This document shows positions 1 to 12,700 of a stretch of DNA of 64,000 nucleotides, piece after piece. Every line of letters begins with the position of its first letter. Position 1 is the stretch's first letter. The stretch covers positions 51,625,644-51,689,643 of the forward strand of contig CP141142.1 in the NCBI GenBank assembly GCA_035235625.1, in the 5' to 3' direction. The notes under the pieces are model-generated. The model worked only from the letters and a program-made list of their open reading frames with translations. It was not told the origin of the DNA and made no database searches. This stretch comes from Saururus chinensis (Eukaryota; Streptophyta; Magnoliopsida; Piperales; Saururaceae). A program made the translations under genes and the position numbers.

Positions 1-25
1 GCTCTACCAACTGAGCTAAGGTCGG
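1..25 (-). tRNA. tRNA-Tyr, 5' part only (cut by window edge)
   Basis: Read on the minus strand, the first 25 bases give an acceptor 5' strand CCGACC followed by a D-arm of the form TTAGCTCAGTTGGTAGAGC. This matches the start of plant nuclear tRNA-Tyr(GUA) as I remember it. The anticodon, intron and 3' half would lie before position 1, so the isotype rests on the acceptor and D-arm only. The following minus-strand upstream DNA is AT-rich. Confidence 0.7.
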
Positions 26-500
26 TTTTGTTGTAAGGCGTAAGTAAATAATAATATTATATTTTCTTCGACCTATAGAGTTCTATTTAAGTTACTTGAT
101 ACTTGATCATAACCACCGATAAAAATTATTATTTTTTAAATATATCAGAGGGAGTATTTTTTAGATGACTTTTCATTTAATAAGAATTAAAAGCATTATT
201 CTTTTAGATAGAGTTATTATTATTAAATGGAGGGAATATTTTTTTTGTAGACAACTTGGTTTTATATGAGCCTGCAGCAGTCCGGCAATCTAAATTCGAC
301 TATGCACATGTGTTTAGGGGTGCAATGAGTATAGTCGGATCTCAATTCGACAAGCATAATTCATGGCTCATGTTGACATACTATGTACACAGGATCTCAA
401 CCCCAAAGCATAAATTTTGTACTTTACTCAAATATTGGCATGTCACGTACATGTACAATAAAAGAAAGCAAGGAAAATGCCAATATCCAAGGTCTTAACA
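26..500. other. AT-rich intergenic DNA with MITE-like ends
   Basis: No gene is recognised. Two copies of a GGAGGGA(G/A)TA motif, near 149 and 229, resemble decayed ends of Stowaway-type MITEs, but no complete element or target duplication can be drawn. The open frame at 256-498 has no recognisable domain. Confidence 0.3.
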
Positions 501-955
501 ACTTTTTTTTTTAATTTGCTAGCAGGAGTGTTTGTGGTGCTTGGGTTGGGCTCTTTCTCTTGATGGCCTGGCTTGAAAGTCTCTCCTTCCCCTTCATGCG
601 ATTGTTCGTGATTAGGGGTAAAAATAATCTTCGGTCGACCGCGTTTGTGTTCACATTTGCGTTATCCGTGACCAATTGACCATGACCAAATAGACAGAAT
701 ATTTCTGTCACCGCCATGGTCAAAATAAACGGTCTATTGGGTGACCGCGTGACCGGTTGGTAAAAATCCTGCTCCCGGCTTCTTCTACTGGCATATCGTG
801 TAAACCCGTGTTTTTATTAACCTGCCTGAACCCAGTCTAAAAACTTAGGACCACGAGATTAAATTTTTGGAGAGATCGGGGGAGAGGCTGCTTGAGAAGA
901 GAAGTCCTTCTCTCCTAGCCAGCGCGTCTCCCTCTTCCTCCCTGCACCTATCTCA
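501..955. other. Intergenic, possible small DNA-transposon remnant
   Basis: No gene. Between about 612 and 770 there are repeated GGTCA/TGACC words, with loosely inverted ends (AGGGGTAAAAAT at the left, GGTAAAAATCC at the right), as in small hAT-like elements. A similar TGACCA-rich stretch ending CACCCCTA lies at about 3700-3815. No target duplication was found, so this stays tentative. Confidence 0.25.
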
Positions 956-957
956 GC

Positions 958-1110
958 ATGTCTCTCTCTCTCTCTCTCTCCATGCTTATTCTCTCTCTCA
1001 GCCACCTCTCTCTCTTCAGCCACCTCTCTCTCTTCTATTATCTCTCCCAGCAAGCCCTTTCTCTCTCTCCCTGCGCACTCTCTCTTTCTCTCTCTCTCTC
1101 AGCCCATATT
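958..1110. repeat. Imperfect (CT)n microsatellite
   Basis: About 150 bases are dominated by CT dinucleotides, broken by short CAGC or CCA words. Long open frames here encode only Ser-Leu or Arg-Glu strings and are repeat artefacts. Confidence 0.9.
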
Positions 1111-1239
1111 TTCCTCTCTCAATCAGCGGGCAGCAATGTTGGGAGGATTCCGGCAGGCTGAGGCGGCCGACGATCGTTTGGAGACAAGAATTGGGTGGCG
1201 AGAGGGTTGGGTTTCTAGGGATAGACAAAAGGTAAGATT

Positions 1240-3540
1240 TTTTTGGTGGAATTTTGTGTTTCCTCCCTAAATTGGGTTAACCCCTCCTCTCAAGTTTCGA
1301 AATCACTATTCATAACAGATTTTGGGCAAGAGAAAATGCCCAAAATCATGTATTTTCTTCCTCTATTTCATCTAATTACAATTTATAATTCTCAACAATT
1401 TATTAGAGCATTGAATTAGATTTTTATGCTAGGTTTTAGAGGAGAAGAGTAGCTTTTGGGTGTAGGCTTTAGAGTAGGCCAAGGTGAGGACCCTTACCTA
1501 TAACATTGATTGCTTTCTAGCATGAATTGTTTGATTGATTATGATCATATATGCATGTGTGAGATAAATTCTTCATGATAGATTTATTGTAAAATATTCT
1601 TAACAATATTGGTGATGTATGTTTGCACTATTTTTATAAATATGTGATACGTTCTGTGGTAAATACAAGCGTTGTTAAGGGTTGAGACACAAGCTGAGTT
1701 GAGTATGAGACCATGTCAAATGTATGGAAAATATATTGCCTAACGTCTACATATGAAATGGGTGAATGTATAAATTGTTCTCTTGTTGTTTGATTCATTT
1801 ATAGAAATTGTCTTCATATATGAGATATGACTTGAATTAGATATGTATCCTGTGCAGAGGTAGTCATATGCATGGGTTGTGATTGCATAGGTAATTCTAC
1901 TCCAACGTTGGGCATGTGTTTTGTTAAAATAAGTCTTGCCCCAATGCTGAATAAAGATGTGATTTAAAATAAGTTGATGAATGGTTTGATGGATATTTTG
2001 CACTAAATTGTTGGAAGTAGCTTTATCCTAAAACGCCAATATAGGTTCTACTCTAAATGGTTTGTATATGCTCAAAATCAGTTTTGTACATATCTAGGCT
2101 GAAATGATGCATGCTCTATTATGTTGATAGAATGATTTATACAGGCTGAGGTTGGAGGATGTATGATGGGAAATTGTGTGACTATTACAAAGTTGTGATT
2201 TAATTATAAGATGTTACAGGTTATACTCAAGAGAGATACGAAATGTTGAGGGTTGATATAGATATGTGTACGTATAATTGCTACTCTCTACAAGTTGTGA
2301 TGAATTGGGTCAAATACCAACTATGGTTAAATAGTACATGTTTATGTTATGACAGGTTGATGAGTTAAATAAACAATATAGGTGAATCATAAGAGTAGTT
2401 GTTTTTAGTTGAATTGCATGGAATATGTTTTCTCTTCCTATGGACATGTGAGAGGAACATCTTGCATAAATGGTAGAATAAGAATTAAGAACCAACCTAA
2501 GAGTAAGAGGTTGAACAAGGGGAGTTGAGGTTAGGGTGTAGGGCCTTAACTTCAGAAACAAGATAATAATTTTGCCTAGGTACCACGTAGGGATGAGGGT
2601 GGACCCCAACCTTTGGCAATTCTCTCCCAGTTTTCACGAGTCATTACGAGTGTATGCATATGACCACCCACGACATTTTCGCACCGACACAACCCACATA
2701 TCACATAGCTAAATTCTCTAGGTGATATAGGGAATAGGCTGTGTGTGTATTATGTTTTATGAGGCATATGGTGATTATGCACTTATGATACGATGAATAA
2801 TTATATGAATGTTGAATTAAAATGGTCGTGTATATATGTTGATTATGTATAGATGTGCCATGCTGAGTTTGAATATGAATCCTTGTCATTGTATGATCGG
2901 TGAATACTAAATTGCAAGACATGTTCTGTTTGAGGTATGATCACAGAGCTTTGGCTCACGGGTGGAATATCCATTCCATTGGGCGTATTTTTGCACGCAG
3001 GTTTGTTTACAAATTTGGATGCGTAGGAACGTCAAGAAAGGATAGAGATAACAGACACAAGGATAACGAAGGGAATTAGGATTAGTTTGATTTCTTTGAG
3101 CATTAGTAGCTATTTTGTAGTTGCAGATGAACACCCCTTGGGTGAAACTCATGTTATTTGATTAAATAAAAGTTTAGTAAGAATGTTGTTTATGTTTCAA
3201 ACTTAATTCTTTATCTCTTGCAAAATATATGTTATTATATAGTCACAACTTGAGCTTAAGTGCACTCCGATGGTGTTGGCGGTCTTTGGACCCTTCTCAG
3301 TTCTTGATATTATTTGATATGTATATAGATGGGCCTTCCATTGAAGCTTTGGAGATGGTGCAGTTCCATGTAGGACTTACATGTGCAACTTGTAGAAGTT
3401 GGAGGTGGTGCTGGTGCTGATGTGATGGAGATGAAATAATCATTAGCAGAACCAGGAACGTCTAGTAGGCTCACTACTAACATTCCCTCATGACACAAAA
3501 TAGTTTAAGGTGCCTAGTAAAACATTGAGTACACGACGAA
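1240..3540. other. Gene-free AT-rich stretch, possibly LTR-derived
   Basis: I find no protein domain, tRNA or clear transposon boundary. The texture resembles the LTRs elsewhere in this window: a T-rich start, then a stretch near 1480 reading GGTGAGGACCCTTACC, followed by long AT-rich DNA with TATG-rich words. A decayed long LTR is possible, but no matching termini or target duplication could be found. Confidence 0.25.
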
Positions 3541-3883
3541 AGGCAAGATCCATGCTTTGTTTGGTTCTAGCAAGAAAAAAAAATGATGATAAGCTCCTCA
3601 GATGAATTGATGGCAAGACTCCGTTGGTTTGGCTGTGCCACAAAAAATGCAGTAAAATAAGTTGTATACAGGAAAAAAGTAAAAAAAGAAGAAGACAAAA
3701 TAACCATGTCCGTGACTGTGTCTGATGGACACTTGATCATGGTCATAACACTAAATGGTCATATTAATTCGTCATGGTCAATGTTTGACTATGACCAAAT
3801 GACCAATTTCCACCCCTACTCATCATCCTTTTATCTTCTGCACCCACCAAACTGTTCCCTTGACAAGAGATCGATCAGCACCC

Positions 3884-4072
3884 ATGGACGGAGCTAGGGA
3901 AGGAATTCAAGGGGGGCCAACAGGCTATGTAAAAAGATTAGGGAGGCATATGATTTAATCTTAATGGAAAAACTAATGTACCATATGATCCTAAGCATAA
4001 CAAAATAGTAAATTTTTATTGTCTATGGGGGGCCATGGCCCCTCCTAGCCCCCCTTGTCTTCGTCCTTGTTG
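3884..4072. mobile_element. Possible short inverted-repeat element
   Basis: The left end reads CATGGACGGAGCTAGGGAAG. The right end, reverse-complemented, reads CAAGGACGAAGACAAGGGGG. GGGGGGCC blocks lie inside both ends. The length is about 190 bp. No target duplication was identified, so the superfamily is unclear; hAT-like MITEs with G-rich ends are one option. Confidence 0.35.
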
Positions 4073-4085
4073 GCCCCTAGTCGAC

Positions 4086-7000
4086 TGTAATGCCCCTTAT
4101 TTTTCTAGAATTTTTTGTGATTTTCTTTGTATTTTCTAATCATTTTTGGCAAAAAATGAGACAATTCGGTGTATTTAGCCTCAATATTTGTACATGTAGA
4201 GTCGGGTATAGGGTTTAGTCATAGACCGTGGGCCTCGATGCACACTTAGGACATTGAAAAGAGAAAGAAAGAGAGAAAACAAAAATGAGAAGAGATAAAA
4301 GACAAAAAAAAAGAAGAAAAAAACGTAGGATCAGATGAGTCTGTTCTGGAATGAGCCAAAACCTTCTTCTCCCCCGACCCCCATTTTCTCTCCCTTTCTC
4401 TCAATTGAGATGGCACCGGCGGTGGCCGATGGGCTCTGCCCGGCCTATACCCGGCCAGACACGGGCCGGAGTCAGCAGGCCGCCACCCTGGCCAACCCAC
4501 CAGCTACCCCACCCAACTCCGTTTTACTGGTTAGCTCCTCTCCCCTCTATGTTTTTGAATTATTTCCACCGGTGATGGCCTGACAGCCTCTGTGGGCTCC
4601 GCCCTGTCATGGTGACGACCAGGGATGGCCCCACCCCGCTATGGCTTTCCCCGCTTCCTTCCCTTTCGCCCCTGTTTTCTGCTGCCTTACTATTTTGATT
4701 AAACAATGGCTGCCGCCACCGAGCCACAATCGATTGGACCTCTGTCTGGCTCCGCCTTGGTTCGGCAAAGTTAGGGGGGCACCCCACCTGACCCGGTTCC
4801 ACGTCCTACCCCTCCATCTCCCCTATGCTCAGGTTCGAATGCCCTCCCCTATTTTGTTTCTCACTGTGTTGGGCTATCGGAGGGTTGTCCTCTGCCGCCA
4901 CCCTCCATCAGACCCAACTTCGTCTGGCTACTAGGGCCATGGTGGAGCTGGCCAGAGCCGCCGGTATCCCCTTGCTTATCCTCGTGTCCATTGGTTTTTC
5001 CACCCGTGTTGGGCCATAGTTGCACCACTGGCTGCAGATGCTTTTGGGTGCGTCTTGGGTCGCTGCCATCGGCAAGCCACATGCCATTTAGCCATTGTGG
5101 GGTTCGGCCTAGCATGGCAACAACAAGGGCCAACCTCATTTGGCCTGATTACACCTCCCCTGGATCTCTTGCACTCCTTCGGTCGACCCAGAACTCGGCG
5201 GGAAAAAGCCTTGGTTCCTCATCCTTATGGGGTGAAGCAGTGTTGTGGCTACTGGCCTCTGGCAAGACTCAAGCCGGCGATGGTAGGGTCGCCGCCCACC
5301 CAAGTCGCCGCTTCATTGAATCGTGTTTGGTAACACAAACACCCCTATACCCTCCGCCTGCACCATTTGTTTTGGTTGTGGGTGGCGATTGACGATGTTT
5401 ATGCTTTGATTGGCCACCACATCATGACCTTAACTCTGTTGCCCTTCATGAGCCTAGAGCTACCTCTCAACCCACCCACTAACCGCCCATCTCCTCCTCG
5501 AGTGACCCTCTTTGCCGCGTGTGCATGTGATCACACATGCAATTTAGGGTTTAGGTGCTATTTTTACACCGCTGACCATCAGATGGCTCTACTACCGAAT
5601 GAATATGACACCAGATCCCTCCTCCACCTCTCCTCCGTCCCTGAGCATCTCTCCACACTCTTCGTCCTTTTATGAGTACTCGATGACGCGAAATGGCCGC
5701 CATTGGGTTCTGTCTACGGCTGATTTAGATGTCTTGCCACCAACTGAGTACTTCTCACCGCCAGCCAATCTTCAGTGAGTACACCTCGACTTCCGGTCAC
5801 ACCTACCACTCGTTGGTACGACCTTTCTTTCGGCTGCCCTAGTGTGTCATCGTGGATCATAGATTTCGGCGCATTGATTTGTATCATCCCATTTGACCGT
5901 GAGTATTTTTGACGCTTCCTAAACCCTGAGGACAACTCTCTTAACTTGGCAATGCTTTTGGCCGCCAACTCCGCCACCGATGCCGCCACCGTCATGTGCT
6001 CACCATCAAACATCATGGAGGGGAGCTTTGAACTCGTAATTTCATGATAGCATGCTTTGAATGTGTAGCAGCATGCTAGGATTGCATGATTCAATGCTTT
6101 TGGTGTTAAATCATGATCCGTTTGCATGATGTAAGAAAATAAATTATGTCATGTTGAAATGCATATGACATGCATGTGAGCTCTAAGTATGGTTGATGTA
6201 TGTATGTGCTAGTGATGGCTAGTGAGTATGTTAGTAAGCTACGTATGTTGATGTATGTATGTGCTAGTGATGGCTAGTGAGTATGTTAGTAAGCTACGTA
6301 TGTGGATTGTGTGTGTGCTAGTGATGACTAGTGAGTATGTTGGTAAGCTATGCATAGAATTATGTGTATGAAAGTATGTGTGATGGACATACGTCTGGGC
6401 GATGGATATGTGTATGTGTGGCCAGATGTATGGGCGATGGACTGTAAGAGGTGATAGAGGGTTTGGTATGGAGTTGGATGTGGATTTTGTAAGTGTATGA
6501 GGGGGGATTGATAATGTAAATTTGACGGGAGAGGATTGGAGTGGATCGGATTGGTTTGGTTTAGACTAGAATATATGTTGGGGGATTGTCATTGTCAGAC
6601 AGTAAGAGTGTTGCATAATTGTACAAGCATAATGTATAGGTTATGAAGTGAAAAGTAAGCATAATAAGTGAGATATAAGTAAGAGGGTGATAATTGTGGT
6701 TGACTTTGAGGAGCTTCATTTGATGACATCTGTGCAAGATGATTTGGCCGTAAGGTGGATGACAGAGTACATAAGACCGTAAGAATTTGTGGTACGGTGA
6801 GTTATGATCATGAGATGGATGGGTTAAGTGAAGTCTACTACCCTGACGAACTCTAGTTTCGGATCGGGCTCAGTTTCGATTTGATCAATGGAGCACAATA
6901 TGTTTGAGAGTTGTTATGGAATAATCGTACCACATAACTTACTTATTTCAAACTTGACTTATAAGTAAAGCTAATGATAGCATATTGAATTTGAGACATG

Positions 7001-8461
7001 AGGGTTTCGACAGATTAAGTTCTGGGTTTGAGTTAGCCAATAGTGAGTCGGCTGAGCATTTCTCATGTCTTGCCATGATGTTTATCATGCGGGATGTTGT
7101 ATGTGTGATGTATTGAGCCCCTGACATCTGATACTTTGTTGAGATAAATGTATGCTTTCGATTTGGTCTGTGTGCTATACGAAGTCTAGATGTTTGATGC
7201 TCTATTGAAAGCATTGTATGATTTTTTTAAGAGTGGGACTAGCACTATAATACCCCTAAAGTGTGGGCAATTGTATGACCCCTAACGTGTGGGCGTTTAT
7301 GTTTGTGCTCTCAGGTAAGTAGTATCATGGAATTGCTTTTACCTATTTGATCTTGTGCCCTATTGGTCTGCCTTGCCTTCGAAAAAGTCCATGACGTCTA
7401 GTCACTCCCCGGAGGTTAAGGTGATGCCCTAGTGTCATTCCTTTCCATTTTGACGCTGAAGCTTATTAGTTGTAATGAGCTTCAATGGTTGATAGTATAT
7501 GTACGACTGTATGAGTGAGTATATATATTTCTGAGTAAGTGTAAGTTTTTGAGCAAGACTATATGCATATGACTCTGAGCAAGATTATAAGAGTATGATT
7601 CAGACCAAGACTACAAGTGTAAGTTTCTGAGCAAAACTGTAAACGTATGTTTTTGAGCAAGACTGCAAGTGTAAGGTTGTATGAGTAAGGTCGTATAAGT
7701 ATGTGTAAGTTATATGAGTAAGCGTATGATTGTATGAGTAAGTTTGCAAGACTTTGATTAAGAGTGTATGTGTAAGATTGGTTTGATGGCATGTATTTGA
7801 CATAATTTTATGTGTATGTGCATGATTATTAAGTGTCTGCCTGCTTTATGTTTGAGTTGCATGAACACATCTATGTATGAACTTAATGAGTTCACTGTTT
7901 AAAACTCCCATACTAGGTATTTTCCTACTAAGTATGAAAATACTCACTTACCCTTTTTTTAGCCCCGTTGGTAGAAGGCTTTTGCAAGTTTGTGTCGGAG
8001 AGCTCCAAAAAATAGATGCTCGTTTCCATGGTGGTTTGATTTTCTTTGACTCAGGTATGTCCTTGACTCACTATGAGTATTGTTTTGTGCCATGATCTAA
8101 TGTATTGGGTGAGATGAGAATTAAGGTGTTCATGCTTTCTGAACTTGTAATTTAGATTAGACTATGATTTGTTATGAGACTTGCACTTAGGGATGCCTGG
8201 GAGAGATTTGTATTTAAAGTATATGATCATACCAATTTATTTCATACGTTTGTTTTTGAGTAGGGCTTAAGGATATTTAGTTTGGTCATACGATGTTTAA
8301 ATGAGTAAAAATTTGTATAGGAAAAACTCATGTGTGCTATTTAAATTTATAAAACTGCTTTCACAGGTTTCATATTTGTTATTTTTTTTATTTATGTCAT
8401 TATATTGCAAAACATTTCCGTGAATTTTGAACAAAATGTGATGAAAATCTTGGGCATTACA
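4086..8461 (+). mobile_element. Solo LTR, 4.4 kb, Ty3/Gypsy-like, with TCGAC target duplication
   Basis: The unit begins TGTAATGCCCC and ends CTTGGGCATTACA, so its termini are inverted (TGTAATGCCC / GGGCATTACA) and follow the LTR TG...CA rule. It is flanked by a perfect 5-bp duplication, TCGAC (4081-4085 and 8462-8466). No gag-pol domain and no second LTR lie inside. It is homologous at both ends and at many inner points to the unit at 35493-38859. I read it as a solo LTR left by LTR-LTR recombination. The GC-rich part at about 4380-5700 has open frames but no recognisable protein. Confidence 0.85.
6193..6357. repeat. 55-bp tandem repeat, about 3 copies, inside the solo LTR
   Basis: A 55-bp unit containing GTGCTAGTGATGGCTAGTGA and GTAAGCTACGTATG occurs twice almost unchanged, starting at 6193 and 6248, and a third diverged copy starts near 6303. 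I did not see the same expansion in the sister LTR at 35493-38859. Confidence 0.85.
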
Positions 8462-8466
8462 TCGAC

Positions 8467-8905
8467 AATCTTCCTTCCTTCAAGAGGAGTGTCATGCTTT
8501 TGTAAAATTTTAAAAGTGGTGGGGGATTGTTAATGTTTTCAAAAATTATTATAGAAATCAATCGACCAGAGAGGTAATCGAACGGTCCAAAAATATATTT
8601 TGACAATTGTTTTATTGATTGGTTCGAAAACTGATTGATCAGAACTTGATTTTGGTGTCTTCAAGATTAAATGAAGCCTTGAAGGATTTGGTGGGAGAAA
8701 ATACTATTTTTAAGAGAGTGATTCACACCTTTAAACATAGTCTATTGTAGTGCATTTTCTACAACAAATTCAAGGTTTTGAAGTTGTCATTTCAATAAGG
8801 TGTTTATCATCCATTTTAGCCATTTTACGAAGTTCATTAATTTGAAAGATTGAAGCTTTCTACCATTGATCAAGTCACAAAGTCAAAGGAATCCCACCAA
8901 TTTTT
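8467..8905 (+). mobile_element. 3' tail and internally deleted LTR of a Copia copy
   Basis: Bases 8490-8527 match the internal 3' tail of the Copia element next door, including a purine-rich GGTGGGGGAT tract. They lead into an LTR-like sequence starting TGTTAATG at 8528. Compared with the copy starting at 8934, this LTR lacks several hundred internal bases. It is therefore the 3' end of a second, mostly lost copy placed head-to-tail with the element at 8934-14790. Confidence 0.55.
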
Positions 8906-8933
8906 CAAGTCCAGATTGATGATTGTTAATATT

Positions 8934-9640
8934 TGCAAAATTTATTATAGTGATCGATCGATCTGACATAATATTCTGACAATTGTTTTATCAATTGATC
9001 AGTTAAAAAATCGATCGATTAGGACTTAAAAATTACATTATAGTCCTTTTGTCGATCGATCGATTAGTTTAAAATGTCTTATGATGGGTTCATAGTCGTT
9101 TAAATGATCGATTGCTCTTCAAAACAATCAATTGGTCTAACAATTTTTTAAATGATTTAAATTTTCTTTCCGGTTTTGAACGAAGGGATGAATCTCTTTG
9201 AAAAGGGATTTGTTCTAAAGTATATACAAAGAGTTTTCACTTAGAAAAGACAGAGTTTTGATTTACTTCTCAAGTTTTTATAAAAGTATCTTGTTTTCTC
9301 TCTCTGCAGAAGAGAAAACTATAATTGGCCTATTGTTTTAAAAGGAGAAAGTAGATTTGTCTGTAAAAGTGTAAGTTGCAAACAAATATGCAAAGCTTCA
9401 TTGTATCTTGAAGATAAATTTGTGTAGTTCCCAATTACACACCAAAATTAAGGATTTTGTGGGGGCAAATACTATTTTTAAGAGAGTGGTTCACGCCTTG
9501 AAGCATAGCCTATTGTAGTGCATCTCCTACAACAAATTCTAGGTTTTCAAAGTTGTCATTCCAACAAGGTGTTCCAGTTCAATCACCGTACAAAGGTTCA
9601 TTAATTTGAAAGATTGAAGCTTTAAACTATCGATCAAGTC
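8934..9640 (+). repeat. 5' LTR of decayed Copia element
   Basis: The LTR starts TGTTAAT and is similar to 14134 onward (3' LTR). Shared blocks include the AATCGATCGA-rich first third, the CTTAGAAAAGACA block and the closing ATTAATTTGAAAGATTGAAG block. Its exact end is blurred by divergence; about 9640 is my estimate. Confidence 0.6.
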
Positions 9641-9731
9641 ACAAGGTTAAAGAAATCCCACTAACAATCTAAAAATAATATTTTGACTTGAAGAAATAGA
9701 GGACAACACCACAACGAATTCTCTCTATCAC

Positions 9732-12700
9732 ATGACCGAAAGTTTCATCAAACTTGATCAATTTGATAGTGGAAATTTTTTGCCATGGCAAAGGAAATTA
9801 CAATTCATTCTCATTACGTTGAAGATAGTTTATATGCTCACTACTCCAAAGCCCATTGAAGATGAAAATAAAACAGTGGCACATGCACATAAACGTGCCA
9901 AATGGGAGCAAGATGATTATTTGTGCAAGGCCATATTCTCAATGGGATGTCTAGTGCCCCATTTGATCTCTATTAAAGTGTCAAATCTCTATTAAGGTGT
10001 CAAATCTGCCAAAGCACTCTAGGACCAACTTGAAGTCAAATACCTCGCAAAAGATGATAAGAGTAAGAAATTTTTAGTTGGTCAATTTCTTAATTTTAAA
10101 ATAGTAGATGGTAAATCTGCCATAGAGCAATTTCATGAGCTCCAACACATAATCAATTCAAACTTAAGAAAATAGAGATGGACAAATCTGTTGTGGTCTC
10201 TACAGAGAAGCTACCTCCTTCATGGAAAGACTTTAAGAAAAGACTTAAGTACAAAAAAGAGGAACTTTTCCTTGAGGAATTAGTCTCTCACCTCACACTT
10301 GAATAAGGAACAAGAGAGGACAAAGAAGAGTACAATAACTCTAATGTGCATGCCATGGTGGAAGACAAAACTTCAAGAATTAGCAAAGGTGGACATAACA
10401 CTCAAAAGATGAACAATCCCAATAATAGTGACAAACAAAACAAGAAGAGAAATGGTGCATGCTTCTATTGCAAGAAGCTAGAACATTACAAAGCAAAGTG
10501 TCCCTTCTATTTAAAGAAGAAATTTACACAAGACTCCAAAAAAAGTATGTTGTGATATTTGAGGATAATAACCTTGATGATGATGTTTCTTTGTAGATTG
10601 ACTCATGTACAATCTGATGTGTGCAAAGACCAGACATCATTTATGATATACAAAATATGGAGGATGGCATTGTCATCTACATGGGGAACTCTTATATGGC
10701 TCTATTGAAAGGCAAAGAAAATACGGAACTTGAATTCACTTCCAAAAAAATATTGACTCTTACCAATGTGTATAATGTGTCTGAGATTAAGAAAAATCTT
10801 GTATTAGGAAAACTCTTGAATACGTTTGGGTTTAAGCTTATGTTTGAAGATAATAAGTTTGTATTGTCTAAGGGTGGAGCCTTTGTTGGGAAAGGTTATT
10901 TGTTTGAATGGATATTTAAGTTTAATATTTTTAAGAATGATGTTTGTGCTTATATGTTTGTCTCTCTTTCTTTGTGGCATGGTCATTTAGGACATGTGAA
11001 TACTAGGAAAATAATGAAATAGTCAAGTTGAATTCAATTCCTAAGTATGAACATGATATGCATGGTAAGCGTAAAATTTGCATGTAATCAAAGATTACTA
11101 GAATATATGTTCCAAATTCTCAAAGGACTTCCACTTTACTTGATTTAATATATAGTAATGTGTGTGACATACATGCTAATCCTACAAGAGGTGGAAGGAA
11201 ATATTTTGTCACTTTTGTTGATAATTGTTCTAGATTTTACTATGTTTACTTGTTGAATAGTAAAGATGATATTTTTGATAAATTCAAGTCATTCAAAGCT
11301 GAGGTAGAAAATTTGTGTAGTTCCAAAATAAAATGTCTCTATTAAGATAGAGGAGGTGAATATCACTTTCTAAATTATTGAGGTTTGTATAATCTATGAG
11401 ACCACAACTCCTTACACTCCATAATAAAATGGAGTGGTTGAAAGAAGAATAGGATATTGATTGAAGTAGTAAATTATATGTTATCATATTTAAGTTTGAG
11501 CAAAGGTTTTTGGGGAGAAACATTGTTGATAGTTTGTTATATTAAATATAGTTCCTCAAAAGAACTCAAACGTTATTCCCTATGAACTACGGAAGGAAAA
11601 AAAACTCAATCTTTATTACTTGAAAGTTTGGGGGTGTAGAGCTATTGTTGGCATATTTGGACCTAAGAGGAAAAAGTTAGGCAATAAAGGCATTGAATGC
11701 ATTTTATTGGGCTATGCACAACATAGAGATTTTTGGTTATTAAACCAAATTAGTCTATTGAAATAAATCTTATTTTTGAATCAAGAGATGTTTTCTTTTA
11801 TGAAAATAGATTCACTACAATTCTAAGAATTGTGGACTCAAGTGTTGAAGGTGAACCTATTTACACTAGAGAACAAGAGGAAATAAATGACTAAGTAGAA
11901 CATAGAATAAGTAAAAGAATAGGGACACAAAATACTTTTGGTCCAGATTTTGTGATCTTTATAATTGAAGGAATAAGAGAAGACACTTCTCAAGAAACAT
12001 AATTTATCTTATCAATTGACTCAAATTCTCTTACTTTTGAAAAAGTTATGAAATCTCATGATGTAAGTTTTTTAAAAGAGGCTAAAAAGGAAGAGATGAA
12101 CTTATAATGGGTAAGAAGATTAGAAAACTTATTAATTTACCTCATGGCTCAAAAGCAATTAAATGTAAATGGGTATTAAAAAAAACATAAGAATTGATAG
12201 AATCATTGATAAATTAAAGGCTAGATTGGTGGCAAACAATTTTACCCAAAATGAATGTATTGATTATTTTGATATATATGCTTCAATGGCTAGGATATCT
12301 ACCATAGGGATACTACTAGAGTTAGCCTTTATTTATAATTTTGAGATTTCATCAAATGGATGTGAAAATATTTTTTTTAATGGTGAGTTAGATGAGAAAA
12401 TATATATGAAGCAATTGAAAGGTTTTGTAATAAAGGGACAAGAACATAAAGTTTGTAAACTTATAAAGTCCATATATGGTCTTAAGAAACTTCCAAAATA
12501 ATGGCATGAGAAATTTGACTAAGTTGTAGCAGCAAATGGATTCAAAATTCATGAATATAATAAATGCGTTTGTAGTAAGTTTCATGATGATAAAAGTGTT
12601 ATAATTTACTTGTATGTTGATAACATGTTAATTCTTGGGACTAATATTGATAACACAAATGATACTAAATATTTTTTGTTATCAAACTTTGAAATGAAAG

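Noticed and set aside
612..770. Small hAT-like element with GGTCA/TGACC repeats
   Set aside because: The ends are only loosely inverted and no 8-bp duplication could be found, so it was not called as an element.
867..1235. Long open frames on both strands rich in Ser-Leu or Arg-Glu
   Set aside because: They are produced by the CT microsatellite, which is open in several frames; no domain or splice context.
4335..5392. Overlapping open frames in GC-rich DNA, considered as a captured gene
   Set aside because: They lie inside the solo LTR, the homologous LTR at 36040-36880 does not keep the same frames, and no domain is recognisable.
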